Assembly (NCBI GenBank): GCA_035575715.1
Contig: DATLXN010000012.1
Span: 186,001-250,000, forward strand
Reading direction: 5' to 3'
Source of the DNA: JACCSI01 sp035575715
GTDB taxonomy: Bacteria; Acidobacteriota; Vicinamibacteria; Vicinamibacterales; UBA2999
DNA: 64,000 nt
Shown: in pieces, positions 1-7,531 of the stretch
Layout: every line of letters begins with the position of its first letter
Numbering within the stretch: position 1 is the stretch's first letter
Notes under the pieces: model-generated
Databases searched by the model: none
What the model saw: the letters and a program-made list of their open reading frames with translations, nothing else
What the model was told of the DNA's origin: nothing
Program-made: the position numbers and the translations under genes

Positions 1-524
1 GCCAACGCCGTACGGATCCGCGTTTTCACCGTGCCGAGCGGTGACGAGGTGCGCTCGGCGATCTCGACGTGCGTGAGGCCCTCATAGTAAGCAAGCTCGA
101 GGGCCTTGCGCTGCTCGGCAGGCAGTCGGTCCAGCGCGACCTGGGCTCCGGCGACCTGTTGGTGCGTTGCCACTATGTACTCTACGCTCGGACTCGGATC
201 AGGGATTGCCGCGGCCGCATCTTCGTCCAGACTCGGGGCCGGGCGGCGGCGGCGGCTGCGCAGGGCATCCAACGCGCGTGATCGCGACATCATCAACAAC
301 CACGCGGCCACTTCGCCTCGCGTGCCGTCGAAGCGGGCGGCGGTGCGCCACGCCTGGGTAAACACCTCCTGCGTCACGTCTTCCGCATCGGATGGCGCAC
401 CGACGATGCGCAGTGCTAGCGAATAGACGGCGGTCGCATGCCGATCGTACAGAGACGCGAGGGCGTCGGGGTCACCCGCCGCCATCCGTTCGACCACCGC
501 ACGATCCGTCGCTGCGTCACCCAA
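1..524 (-). CDS. ECF-type RNA polymerase sigma-70 factor (3' end cut by window edge)
   Basis: Extracytoplasmic-function sigma factor that directs RNA polymerase to a stress or envelope regulon. The minus-strand translation shows region 2 (DPDALASLYDRHATAVYSLA, then a DAEDVTQEVFTQAW block) followed after a linker by region 4 (LPAEQRKALELAYYEGLTH, then EIAERTSSPLGTVKTRI), which is the family layout. I chose the TTG start at 524 because there is no upstream ATG or GTG in frame and a TATCCT -10 box ends six bases before it, the leaderless arrangement seen elsewhere in this window. The gene runs off the left edge, so its last residues and any anti-sigma partner are not visible. It is divergent from the prolyl oligopeptidase gene. 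Confidence 0.9.
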   Translation of the reverse strand, partial: MGDAATDRAVVERMAAGDPDALASLYDRHATAVYSLALRIVGAPSDAEDVTQEVFTQAWRTAARFDGTRGEVAAWLLMMSRSRALDALRSRRRRPAPSLDEDAAAAIPDPSPSVEYIVATHQQVAGAQVALDRLPAEQRKALELAYYEGLTHVEIAERTSSPLGTVKTRIRTAL

Positions 525-530
525 GCTCTC

Positions 531-536
531 AGGATA
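531..536 (-). promoter_or_regulatory. Putative -10 box of leaderless ECF sigma gene
   Basis: On the minus strand TATCCT lies six bases before the TTG start codon. There is no room for a ribosome binding site, so the transcript would begin at or next to the start codon. No clear -35 is visible. Confidence 0.4.
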
Positions 537-579
537 GCAGGGACGCAGCCGCGATGCGCACGTGCGGACGGCCCGGGTG

Positions 580-585
580 CATAAT
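580..585 (+). promoter_or_regulatory. Putative -10 box of leaderless prolyl oligopeptidase gene
   Basis: CATAAT ends seven bases before the ATG at 593. It overlaps an upstream in-frame ATG at 584, which argues for 593 as the real start. The antitoxin gene at 2974 has an almost identical CATAAT-N7-ATG arrangement. Confidence 0.45.
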
Positions 586-592
586 GACCCGC

Positions 593-2728
593 ATGAAGGC
601 CCTGATCAGCTATTGCCTGGTGACTATGTTTTTATCCGCCGCGCTGCACGCGCAGACCACTTTTCAATATCCGGTGACGCGAACGGTCGAGCACGTCGAC
701 ACGTATCACGGCACCACAGTGCCCGATCCGTATCGCTGGCTCGAAGATGACACCTCCGCCGAAACTGCCCAGTGGGTCGCCGCGCAGAACAAGATCACCT
801 TTGGCTACCTCAACAAGATCCCGTTTCGCGCGCAGCTGACTCAACGGTTGAAGGATCTCTACAACTACGCCAAGTATTCGGCGCCGTCACGCAAGGGTGA
901 CTACTACTTCTTCTCAAAAAATGATGGCCTGCAGAACCAGAGCGTTCTCTACATTCAGAAGGGTATCGACGGCAAGCCGGAAGTCCTGATTGACCCCAAT
1001 CAGTGGTCGACCGACGGCACGGTGCGCCTTGGCGCATTCGCCCCGTCAAAAGATGCGCGCTACGCCGTCTACGGCATTTCACGCAGCGGGTCCGACTGGC
1101 AGGAATACAACGTCCTCGATTTGGCCACGCGCAAGCCGCTCGCTGACAAGGTCGAGTGGGTCAAGGTGTCGAGCGTCGCGTGGCGAGGCAATGGCTTTTA
1201 TTACAGCCGCTACCCGACGCCGGAAAAGGGCAAGGAGTTCTCGACCGTCAACGAGAACCACCAGGTCTATTACCACCGCCTCGGGACGCCGCAGTCGACA
1301 GACGAACTGGTGTTCGAGGACGCGAAGAATCCGCAACGCTTTCACACGTTGCAGACGACCGAAGACGAGCGCTACGCGGTGCTCGACGTCTCGGATCGCG
1401 GTACCGGCAAGCAGGGAAATGCCGTCTTTGTCATGGATCTGTCGAAGCCGGGCGCGAAGTTTGTTCCGCTGATTCCGACCATCGGCGACGACACATACAA
1501 CGTGCTCGAAAACGTGCGCGGCGAATTACTGGTCTTCACCGACAACAACGCGCCCAATGGTCGCGTCGTCCGCATCGATCCGGCCAATCCCGCGCCGACC
1601 AACTGGAAAACGATCATTGCCGAAAAGCCCGAGACGATCGACACGGTCTCGGTCGCCGGCGGCAAGGTCATCGCGACCTACATGAAGGATGTCGCGTCAA
1701 AGGCCTACGTCCACAATCTCGAAGGCGCGCTCGAGAATGAGATCGAGCTGCCCGGCCTTGGCAGTGCCACTGGCTTTGGCGGCAACATGGACGACAAGTT
1801 CATCTTCTACACCTACACCTCGTTCACCTATCCGACGTCGATCTACCGCTATGAAATCGGGGCGGGGAAGAGCGCGCTGTTCCGCGCACCGGAGATCCCC
1901 GGCCTCGATAACAGTCAGTACGAGACCAAGCAGGTGTTCTACACTAGCAAGGACGGCGCCCGAGTGCCGATGTTCCTGGTCCACAAAAAGGGCCTGGTCC
2001 TCGACGGCAACAACCCGACGCTGATGTACGGCTACGGCGGTTTCAACATTGCCACCACCCCTGGCTTCAATTCGTTGCGCGTTGCGCTGCTCGAACAGGG
2101 CTTCGTCTATGCCAGCGTCAACATGCGCGGCGGCAGTGAGTACGGCGAGTCGTGGCATGACGCCGGGACCAAGACCAAGAAGCAAAACGTCTTCGACGAC
2201 TTCATCGCCGCGGCCGAATGGTTGATCGCGAACAAGTACACCTCTCCTGCAAAGCTGGCCGCGCAGGGAGGGTCGAACGGCGGGCTGTTAGTCGGCGCCG
2301 TAATTAATCAGCGTCCCGAACTGTTCCGAGTCGCGATCCCGCAGGTGGGCGTGATGGACATGCTCCGCTTCCACAAGTTCACGATTGGCTGGAACTGGAT
2401 TGCGGATTACGGGTCGAGCGACAACCCGGAAGAGTTCAAGGCGCTCTATGCCTACTCGCCCCTCCACAACATCAAGCAGGGACAGAAGTATCCGGCGACG
2501 CTAGTGACCACTGCCGATCACGACGACCGCGTGGTTCCGGCGCACTCGTTCAAATACGCCGCCGAGTTGCAGAAGAAGGCGAGCACCGACAATCCGGTGT
2601 TGATCCGCATCGAGACCAAGTCTGGACACGGCGCCAGCAATGTCACCAAGCAGATTGAAGCGACCGCTGATATTTACGCGTTCATCATGCACAACATGGG
2701 GATGACGCCGCGGATGGGGACGCGCTGA
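593..2728 (+). CDS. Prolyl oligopeptidase, S9A family, secreted
   Basis: Serine peptidase that cleaves peptides after proline. An N-terminal signal peptide (MKALISYCLVTMFLSAALHA) directs it out of the cytoplasm. The S9 N-terminal beta-propeller begins with the typical VPDPYRWLEDD block, and the C-terminal alpha/beta-hydrolase domain carries the nucleophile Ser561 in GGSNGG and His679 in SGHGAS; the Asp lies in the TTADHDDRVVP segment near residue 642. Length, 711 residues, is normal for the family. The start at 593 is preferred over 584 because a -10 box overlaps the latter. It is followed by a hairpin repeat whose first 37 bases, including this gene's 3' end, are duplicated at 3433-3469. Confidence 0.95.
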   Translation: MKALISYCLVTMFLSAALHAQTTFQYPVTRTVEHVDTYHGTTVPDPYRWLEDDTSAETAQWVAAQNKITFGYLNKIPFRAQLTQRLKDLYNYAKYSAPSRKGDYYFFSKNDGLQNQSVLYIQKGIDGKPEVLIDPNQWSTDGTVRLGAFAPSKDARYAVYGISRSGSDWQEYNVLDLATRKPLADKVEWVKVSSVAWRGNGFYYSRYPTPEKGKEFSTVNENHQVYYHRLGTPQSTDELVFEDAKNPQRFHTLQTTEDERYAVLDVSDRGTGKQGNAVFVMDLSKPGAKFVPLIPTIGDDTYNVLENVRGELLVFTDNNAPNGRVVRIDPANPAPTNWKTIIAEKPETIDTVSVAGGKVIATYMKDVASKAYVHNLEGALENEIELPGLGSATGFGGNMDDKFIFYTYTSFTYPTSIYRYEIGAGKSALFRAPEIPGLDNSQYETKQVFYTSKDGARVPMFLVHKKGLVLDGNNPTLMYGYGGFNIATTPGFNSLRVALLEQGFVYASVNMRGGSEYGESWHDAGTKTKKQNVFDDFIAAAEWLIANKYTSPAKLAAQGGSNGGLLVGAVINQRPELFRVAIPQVGVMDMLRFHKFTIGWNWIADYGSSDNPEEFKALYAYSPLHNIKQGQKYPATLVTTADHDDRVVPAHSFKYAAELQKKASTDNPVLIRIETKSGHGASNVTKQIEATADIYAFIMHNMGMTPRMGTR

Positions 2729-2925
2729 AGGACTCGTTGGCTTGCCGACTGCGTGGGACTCGTCGGCTTTGCCGACTGCGTGGGACTCGTCGGCTTTGCC
2801 GACTTCGCAGGACTCGTTGACGCCCGACTTTCACTGGGGCGCCAACGTCGCGGGACGCCGCGCCTGACGGTGCGTCGCGGGGAAGGCCGCCGTTCGGCGG
2901 CCTCTCAACTCGCTCTTCGACGGTT
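2703..2925. repeat. Hairpin-rich intergenic repeat, copy A
   Basis: The block begins inside the last codons of the peptidase gene. It contains two exact 27-base tandem units (2747-2773 and 2774-2800) carrying GACTCGTCGGC, then GTTGACGCC and GGCGCCAAC half-sites, a GCGCC-rich palindrome and a final GGCCGCC-GTTC-GGCGGCC hairpin. A shorter version with the same order of parts lies at 3433-3581, and a diverged relative at 13095-13317. In this copy no T-run follows the last hairpin, so it is a poor terminator. Confidence 0.7.
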
Positions 2926-2960
2926 TAGCGCTGAAACTCCGTCCGTGCGATCATTTGGGT

Positions 2961-2966
2961 CATAAT
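2961..2966 (+). promoter_or_regulatory. Putative -10 box of leaderless antitoxin gene
   Basis: CATAAT ends seven bases before the ATG at 2974 and overlaps an alternative ATG at 2965. No Shine-Dalgarno sequence precedes the start. Confidence 0.4.
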
Positions 2967-2973
2967 GGTCTTT

Positions 2974-3345
2974 ATGTCCACAGTCACGGTAGCCGAAGCG
3001 AAGCGCCAGTTTTCAGAGCTGCTGCGCCGGGCCGAATACACCCGCGAGCGGGTGCTGGTACGGCGCCATGGCAAGCCGGTGGCGGCCATTGTCTCGACCG
3101 AGGACCTGCGCCGGCTCGAGGCGATGGATGACGAAACGGATGTGGCGGATGCACGGCTCGCGATGAAAGAGGCGGCCAGACAAGGCACGGCGTCGCTCGA
3201 CTCGGTACTGCGCAAACACGGATTGGAGTACCTGTTGGTGCCAGAGAAGGTCGTCAAAGCCGTGGTGACGACGGCCAAGCGGACGACGAAGCCGGCACCG
3301 GCCAAGAAGCAGGCGCGAGCCACGCGTAAGGGCACTTCGCGGTGA
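2974..3345 (+). CDS. Phd/YefM-type antitoxin, orphaned
   Basis: Antitoxin of a type II toxin-antitoxin pair. The N-terminal half has the Phd/YefM pattern: VAEAKRQFSELLRRAEYTRE, then RVLVRRHGKPVAAIVSTEDL, a beta-strand and helix dimer that binds operator DNA. The C-terminal part, which would neutralise the toxin, ends in a Lys/Ala/Pro/Thr-rich tail (TTAKRTTKPAPAKKQARATR) that looks like a nucleic-acid-binding extension. At 123 residues it is longer than usual (about 80). The matching toxin frame directly downstream is frameshifted and truncated, so this antitoxin appears to have no functional partner here. It could have been kept as a DNA-binding regulator. Confidence 0.8.
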   Translation: MSTVTVAEAKRQFSELLRRAEYTRERVLVRRHGKPVAAIVSTEDLRRLEAMDDETDVADARLAMKEAARQGTASLDSVLRKHGLEYLLVPEKVVKAVVTTAKRTTKPAPAKKQARATRKGTSR

Positions 3346-3505
3346 GCGAACGCCCGCTTTTCGAGTCGAGCTCACCCCCGCGGCCGAGCGTCAATTCGCC
3401 AAGTTGGACCGTCATGCGCGCGAGAAAGTGGCTGACGCCGCGGATGGGGACGCGCTGAAGGACTCGTTGCCTTCGCCGACCTCGCGGGACTCGTTGGCGC
3501 CTTAA
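3342..3505 (+). pseudogene. Truncated RelE/ParE-type toxin remnant
   Basis: A GTG at 3342 overlaps the antitoxin stop, the usual antitoxin-toxin junction. From 3359, in a neighbouring frame, the translation reads FRVELTPAAERQFAKLDRHA followed by REKVADA, which matches the N-terminal strand and helix of RelE/ParE toxins. Joining the GTG to this frame needs one more T in the T4 run at 3358-3361. After about 27 toxin residues the frame enters a copy of the prolyl oligopeptidase 3' end and a hairpin repeat, and stops at 3505. The rest of the toxin (about 60 residues) is missing. The homology call rests on motif recognition only. Confidence 0.7.
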
Positions 3506-3576
3506 TCTCACGGGCGCCAACGTCGCAGGCGCCGCGCCTGACGGCGCGTCGCAGGAAAGGCCGCCGTTCGGCGGCC
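3433..3576. repeat. Hairpin-rich intergenic repeat, copy B
   Basis: Bases 3433-3469 are identical to 2703-2739, which include the end of the peptidase gene, and the following part matches copy A with one tandem unit fewer. Palindromes in order: GTTGGCGCC with GGCGCCAAC, a GCGCCGCGC/GCGCGTCGC pair, and GGCCGCC/GGCGGCC. Its arrival replaced the 3' part of the toxin gene. Confidence 0.75.
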
Positions 3577-3581
3577 TTTTT
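3559..3581 (+). terminator. Rho-independent terminator at end of repeat copy B
   Basis: The stem GGCCGCC-GTTC-GGCGGCC is followed by five T residues. It would stop transcription from the antitoxin locus just before the aminotransferase gene. Confidence 0.65.
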
Positions 3582-3604
3582 GCTGCAAGCTGTCGGAGGT
3601 CCCA

Positions 3605-4762
3605 ATGACAACACGGATCAGGGCTGAGGTTGGCAATGTGGCGGAGTCGCCGATGGTGCTGATCGCCACCATAGCCGAGAGCATGCCCGGCTCGCTGAAG
3701 TTGTGTTACGGCGAATCGGACATGCCGACGCCCGAGTTCATCTGCCGCGCGGCGGACGAAGCGGTGCGCAACGGCCACACCTTCTACACCCACACCGCAG
3801 GCTATCGGGAACTGCGCGAGGCGATCGCGGCTAAGGTCTTCGCGTTGCACGGCGTCACCTACCGCGGGTCCGAGGTGATGAGCACGGTCGGCGCGTCGAT
3901 GGCGATCTTCACGGCCATCCGCACCTGTGTCGGTCCCGGCGACAACGCGGTGATTATTTCGCCGACTTACGCGATCTTCTCCAATGGCGTGATTCTGAGC
4001 GGTGGCGAGCCGCGCCCTGTCGCATTGGCGCGCGACGGCGCACGATTCCGGCTCGATGTCGATCGCGTTCGCGCCGCGATCGACAGCCGCACCCGGATGT
4101 TGATCGTCAATAGTCCCTGCAATCCGACCGGATGGGTGATCAGCGTCGACGATCAGCGCGCCCTGGCGGAGTTGGCTGAGCGCCACGACCTGGTGATTCT
4201 CTCGGACGAAGTGTACGAGCGCCTCGTGTTCGATGCGCCGATCGCCGCGTCGATGGCGCGGGTCATGGACAAGGATCGGCTGATCGTCGTGAACAGCTTT
4301 TCCAAGACCTACAACATGACCGGCTGGCGGCTTGGCTGGGCGCAGAGCAGTGAGCCGATGATTCGCGCGATGTACAAAGCGGCCGAGTTCATCACCTCGA
4401 ACGCGACGGCGATGGTGCAGCAAGCCGGCATCGTGGCGTTGCGCGACGGCGAACCGTACATCGCCGACCTGCGCGCCCATTACACGGCGCGCCGCGACCA
4501 GGTCGTCACCGCGCTGGGAGCGATCCCGGGTGTCTCGCTGCCGGAGCCGCAAGGCGCCTTTTACGCGTTCCCGCGCACCGACGGACTGGTTGATTCGACC
4601 GACTTCACTGCGCGGCTGGTGAAGGAAACGGGCGTCGCCTTCGCGCCGGGTGTCGGCTTCGGCGCGTCTGGCGAGGGTTATATCCGAATGTGTTTCGCCG
4701 CAAGTGAGCAGACGGTGACCGAGGCGCTGGCGCGCTTCACAGGGTTCATGTCTGTGCGGTAA
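3605..4762 (+). CDS. Class I/II pyridoxal-phosphate aminotransferase (aspartate aminotransferase family)
   Basis: PLP-dependent transfer of an amino group between an amino acid and a 2-oxo acid, in the cytoplasm. The fold-type I signature is clear: YGESDMPTPEF at the N-terminus, HTAGYRELREAIA substrate-gate region, NSPCNPTGW, SDEVYERLVF, and the Schiff-base lysine Lys234 in NSFSKTYNMTGWRLGW. The C-terminal RMCFAASE holds the carboxylate-binding Arg. Length 385 is typical. A GGAGG site sits just before the ATG. Substrate cannot be fixed from sequence; aspartate, aromatic or branched substrates are all possible in this family. It stands alone, after a terminator. Confidence 0.92.
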   Translation: MTTRIRAEVGNVAESPMVLIATIAESMPGSLKLCYGESDMPTPEFICRAADEAVRNGHTFYTHTAGYRELREAIAAKVFALHGVTYRGSEVMSTVGASMAIFTAIRTCVGPGDNAVIISPTYAIFSNGVILSGGEPRPVALARDGARFRLDVDRVRAAIDSRTRMLIVNSPCNPTGWVISVDDQRALAELAERHDLVILSDEVYERLVFDAPIAASMARVMDKDRLIVVNSFSKTYNMTGWRLGWAQSSEPMIRAMYKAAEFITSNATAMVQQAGIVALRDGEPYIADLRAHYTARRDQVVTALGAIPGVSLPEPQGAFYAFPRTDGLVDSTDFTARLVKETGVAFAPGVGFGASGEGYIRMCFAASEQTVTEALARFTGFMSVR

Positions 4763-4930
4763 GGAGGTGGCGCGCGTGAGGCGTGTGCGGCTTGCGTTTA
4801 CGAAGACCGTGATGGCTTCGGGCACTGGCCACCGGTGTACGTTTCAGACCTTTACAGATCGCTTCGGCTCACGCCGCTGATCGAATGGATCGCTGGTGGT
4901 CGACGTAGTGCGGGTTCCTCAAGGATCACT

Positions 4931-5407
4931 ATGAAGTCTACAAGGACAAAAGGGACTGGCAGGCCGGCAAACGGGACCGGTCCGTCCGGCAGGATGGACG
5001 CCTCAAAACCCGCTTCGAATAAAACCGTCACTCCGGATAGAGCCGCGGCCGCTTTCGCGACGACGGGGAAGTTGATTACGGTGCGACTCCTGCCGGCTGA
5101 GCCAAATGACGAAGATTTCGTGTTGCTCGAAGGCGATCGAGATGCTCTCGCCTTTCTTGGCCGGCTGCTCTTGGCGCAAGCTCAAAGCAAAGATTGCGGG
5201 TTCCAACTCTCGCCCAAAGGCGCAGGGAGAGCGCTGTTTGGAAGCGCATCCAATCTCGGCCTCTGTATTCATCGCGTCGGAGACTGCGCACATGAGTTGA
5301 AAGGCACTGGCAACACCACCCGGCGCCGGACCAAGACCAAAGCTGCTGGTGCCAGTACTCGACCCGCACTCCGAAGAACAAAAGGCGTAAACGAGAACCG
5401 CTCCTAG
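4931..5407 (+). CDS. Hypothetical protein, unassigned
   Basis: I do not recognise this protein. The middle is convincing as a globular domain (GKLITVRLLPAEPNDEDFVL, LEGDRDALAFLGRLLLAQAQ, GLCIHRVGDCAHELKGTG), while both ends are basic and low in structure. The ATG at 4931 has AAGGA five bases upstream; an ATG at 4994 is the alternative. Upstream, another frame (about 4903-5022) also reads like the end of a protein (DHYEVYKDKRDWQAGKRD), so the N-terminus of this call is uncertain. The gene and the next two are small and unlike the housekeeping genes around them. Such a cluster could be immunity genes left from a toxin locus, but there is no toxin in view. Confidence 0.55.
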   Translation: MKSTRTKGTGRPANGTGPSGRMDASKPASNKTVTPDRAAAAFATTGKLITVRLLPAEPNDEDFVLLEGDRDALAFLGRLLLAQAQSKDCGFQLSPKGAGRALFGSASNLGLCIHRVGDCAHELKGTGNTTRRRTKTKAAGASTRPALRRTKGVNENRS

Positions 5408-5523
5408 GCAGGTGGCGGCGGTAATTATTACGCTCCGTCACTTGGACAATTCGTCGACAGACACTGATCAGAGTTGACTAGTGTTGAATTTAAAACATCG
5501 CGCAGCACGGCCAGGAGTACAGC

Positions 5524-5751
5524 ATGGAATGGACGGCGGATATTCTTTCTGATCCGACAAGAAACCATGATCTGTGCGTCGAAATTTCGGAGGGTGACCA
5601 CTACCGGGCGCGAATTCAGCGCGATGCCCAAGGCGCGGTGGAGTTGGTGTGCTACCAGGGAGGATTCACGATTCCGGCGCTGTGGCTCGTTGGACTAATC
5701 CAACGATTCATCGAAGACACAGACGCCTCACCAGCTGCCCCTCCCTCGTGA
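5524..5751 (+). CDS. Small hypothetical protein (75 aa)
   Basis: A short soluble protein I cannot assign. It reads as a compact alpha/beta domain: strands in HDLCVEISEGDHYRARIQRD and GAVELVCYQGGFTIPALWL, then a helix LVGLIQRFIEDTD. A GGAG site lies six bases before the ATG. The upstream stretch is A+T-rich compared with the neighbourhood (TTGACT and TTTAAAAC around 5474-5496) and may hold the promoter. It belongs to the patch of small unassigned genes between 4.9 and 6.2 kb. Confidence 0.55.
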   Translation: MEWTADILSDPTRNHDLCVEISEGDHYRARIQRDAQGAVELVCYQGGFTIPALWLVGLIQRFIEDTDASPAAPPS

Positions 5752-5829
5752 GTCGATTGAAGCGTAGAAGACCTAGGACGCGATCGACCGGACTGTCGCC
5801 TCGGCCAGTTGAGATTTTCTGAAGTGAAC

Positions 5830-6206
5830 ATGAAAGCTCCCAAAGCAGACGCCGTAACCTACGAGAGCGTTTCTGAGAAGCTCATCGATGCGGTTCCTGA
5901 GCTGCGTGCGGTCCACACAGAAGAACTTGCATGGTGGGGAAGTGACGTTCCTGGGCCTTACATAATTTTCGAGGATATCTTTCGCCCGCATCTCGACCAA
6001 CTGATCGACACGGCTGAATTCTCTGCGCTGCGCCGGGCTTTTGATTTCATCGAGCTCTGTCAGAAAACCAAGGACAGCCGTTGGAAGACCTTGTGCAGAT
6101 CGCGATCTTGCAACCACTCTCGGTCGACAGGTCGCGACTACTTCGCGCGCGTTCATACATGGGAAGGGCGACGTTACGGCACCTCGGCAAGGCTCAGCAA
6201 ACGTAA
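5830..6206 (+). CDS. DUF7674-like small protein, apparent frameshift
   Basis: Translation from the ATG at 5830 gives VPELRAVHTEELAWWGSDVP and FEDIFRPHLDQLIDTAEFSA, a pattern I associate with the small DUF7674 family of unknown function. At about 6064-6081 the sensible reading moves to another frame, LEDLVQIAILQPLSVDRSRL then GRATLRHLGKAQQT, and stops at 6206. The change fits loss of one base, for example in the A4 run at 6064-6067. The gene is therefore either inactive or affected by a sequence error. With the shift repaired the product is about 125 residues. The family name is from memory and should be checked. Confidence 0.55.
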
Positions 6207-6262
6207 CGCTTCGCGGGCGTACCTTCAGGCGCCGGCACATTCACCTACAGCCCGTATTCTCA

Positions 6263-6312
6263 CCGGCAAAGCCGGCCCCACCGCGAAGCGGTCCCACCGG
6301 CCGCAAGGCCGG
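6263..6312. repeat. Array of three small hairpins
   Basis: Three palindromes in a row: CCGGC-AAA-GCCGG (6263-6275), ACCGC-GAA-GCGGT (6280-6292) and CCGGCC-GCAA-GGCCGG (6297-6312), separated by short C-rich linkers. They lie just past the end of the minus-strand AttH-like gene. A similar array occurs at 13233-13300. The role could be transcript 3'-end protection or termination. Confidence 0.6.
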
Positions 6313-6315
6313 TCC

Positions 6316-7425
6316 CTACTGTCCCGACAGCACCCGCCCCAAGCTGCCGCGATACCCGGTCATCTCGAGATAGCCGCGACCGGTCACCTTGGCGCCACCG
6401 CTGGTCCCGCCGACATCGACCAACCCTTCCCAGTACGAAACGCCCGCGCCTGCGGTCGATAGTTCCTGATTATCGAGCGGAGTGCTGACGTCGAGTTGCA
6501 GCTGTTCCCCGGGCACGCGGATCGTCCAGCGCGTCGGATACCGCCCACCGGATGGCGCGCGGTACAGCGAGCCGCTGGCCGTCAGTGAAAAATCGCCAGC
6601 GGTGAGATGCGTGGTGCGGCCCTGGGCGTCGACCAGCGTGCCGCTCGATCGCGGATCGCGGGAGCCGTCGCCGCGCCGCAGTTGATAAATCATCAGGTCC
6701 CGGCCATCTGACAGTTGCAGCGACAGCCAGTCCCAGCCCTGTTGATCCTTCTCGAGAAAGCTCGTGCCGAACTCGTGGTCCATCCAGCTAGTGCCGGTCA
6801 CCTCGAACCGCTCGCCGTCAACGGTGATGCTGCCGCGGGTCGGCATGCGCGTCAACGAGTAGTAGTGCGACGCGTTGCCCGCGAGTGCGCCCTTTTGACT
6901 GATGCCATTGATCCCGTTAATTGCCGGCGCCTTGCCCTCGTCGAGGATTAGATCGACAGCGGCTGTGGCACTGGTCGCGCGAATGACATGACGGCCGTTG
7001 TCGTCGAAAAACGCGGTCCAGTCTTCATTCCATACCCGATAGCGGTCGGTCGCCGCGCCGGCGAGGCCGGGCCCGCCGCGACTCAGGCGCTCGTCGAATC
7101 GGTAGCGCCCCTTGACCGGGTCGGATACGGCGAGGTGCGTCATGAACAGATCGCGCACCGCCCACTTCGACGGATTGGCAGGTTGGGCATCTACGCCGAC
7201 GCGAAAGAACGTCACCTGATAACCAAAGCGCCGCCCGGCGGTCGTCTGAAGATTGCCCGTGTAATACCACCACTCGATCTTAAACTCGGGGTGACTGGCA
7301 TGATCGCGCGGGAACGCGAAGCGATAGCCTGCCGTCGCCTCCCGCCATGGTGCGGCGGACAACAGCGCGCTGAGAGCAACAAACAGCCCGACAGCGAACA
7401 GCCTCCCCTTGTTAGCACTCAGCAC
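6316..7425 (-). CDS. AttH/carotenoid 1,2-hydratase-like lipocalin-fold protein, exported
   Basis: Member of the AttH/CrtC-like group of exported lipocalin-fold proteins. A hydrophobic leader (RLFAVGLFVALSALLSAA) precedes the diagnostic PRDHASHPEFKIEWWYYTGN block; DHEFGTSFLEKDQQGWDWLS marks the second half. Length 369 is normal. It is the last gene of a minus-strand operon after a LolD-like ATPase and a two-module permease, the same gene set as the attEFGH type, so a role in handling an exported lipid or hydrophobic compound is likely but not shown. The GTG start at 7425 is itself part of a GTGCTNN heptad repeat that fills the gap to the permease. Confidence 0.85.
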   Translation of the reverse strand: MLSANKGRLFAVGLFVALSALLSAAPWREATAGYRFAFPRDHASHPEFKIEWWYYTGNLQTTAGRRFGYQVTFFRVGVDAQPANPSKWAVRDLFMTHLAVSDPVKGRYRFDERLSRGGPGLAGAATDRYRVWNEDWTAFFDDNGRHVIRATSATAAVDLILDEGKAPAINGINGISQKGALAGNASHYYSLTRMPTRGSITVDGERFEVTGTSWMDHEFGTSFLEKDQQGWDWLSLQLSDGRDLMIYQLRRGDGSRDPRSSGTLVDAQGRTTHLTAGDFSLTASGSLYRAPSGGRYPTRWTIRVPGEQLQLDVSTPLDNQELSTAGAGVSYWEGLVDVGGTSGGAKVTGRGYLEMTGYRGSLGRVLSGQ

Positions 7426-7531
7426 TTAGCACCACGCACCCAACACTTAGCACCCCGCACCCAACACTTAGCACCCCGCACCTAGCACTCAGCACGCAGC
7501 ACTCAGCACTCAGCACTCAGCACTCAGCACT
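7413..7531. repeat. Heptanucleotide tandem repeat array (unit AGCACTC / GTGCTNN)
   Basis: About 17 degenerate 7-base units fill the gap between the permease and the AttH-like gene. On the minus strand the units read GTGCTGA, GTGCTAA, GTGCTAG and GTGCGGG, the last ones near the permease end being nearly perfect. The same unit variants in the same order occur at 63928-63962. The array overlaps the start codon of the AttH-like gene. Confidence 0.85.

Noticed and set aside
3254..4825. 523-codon open frame on the minus strand
   Set aside because: It lies opposite the aminotransferase gene, whose motifs are certain, and its translation is Arg/His-rich without any family pattern.
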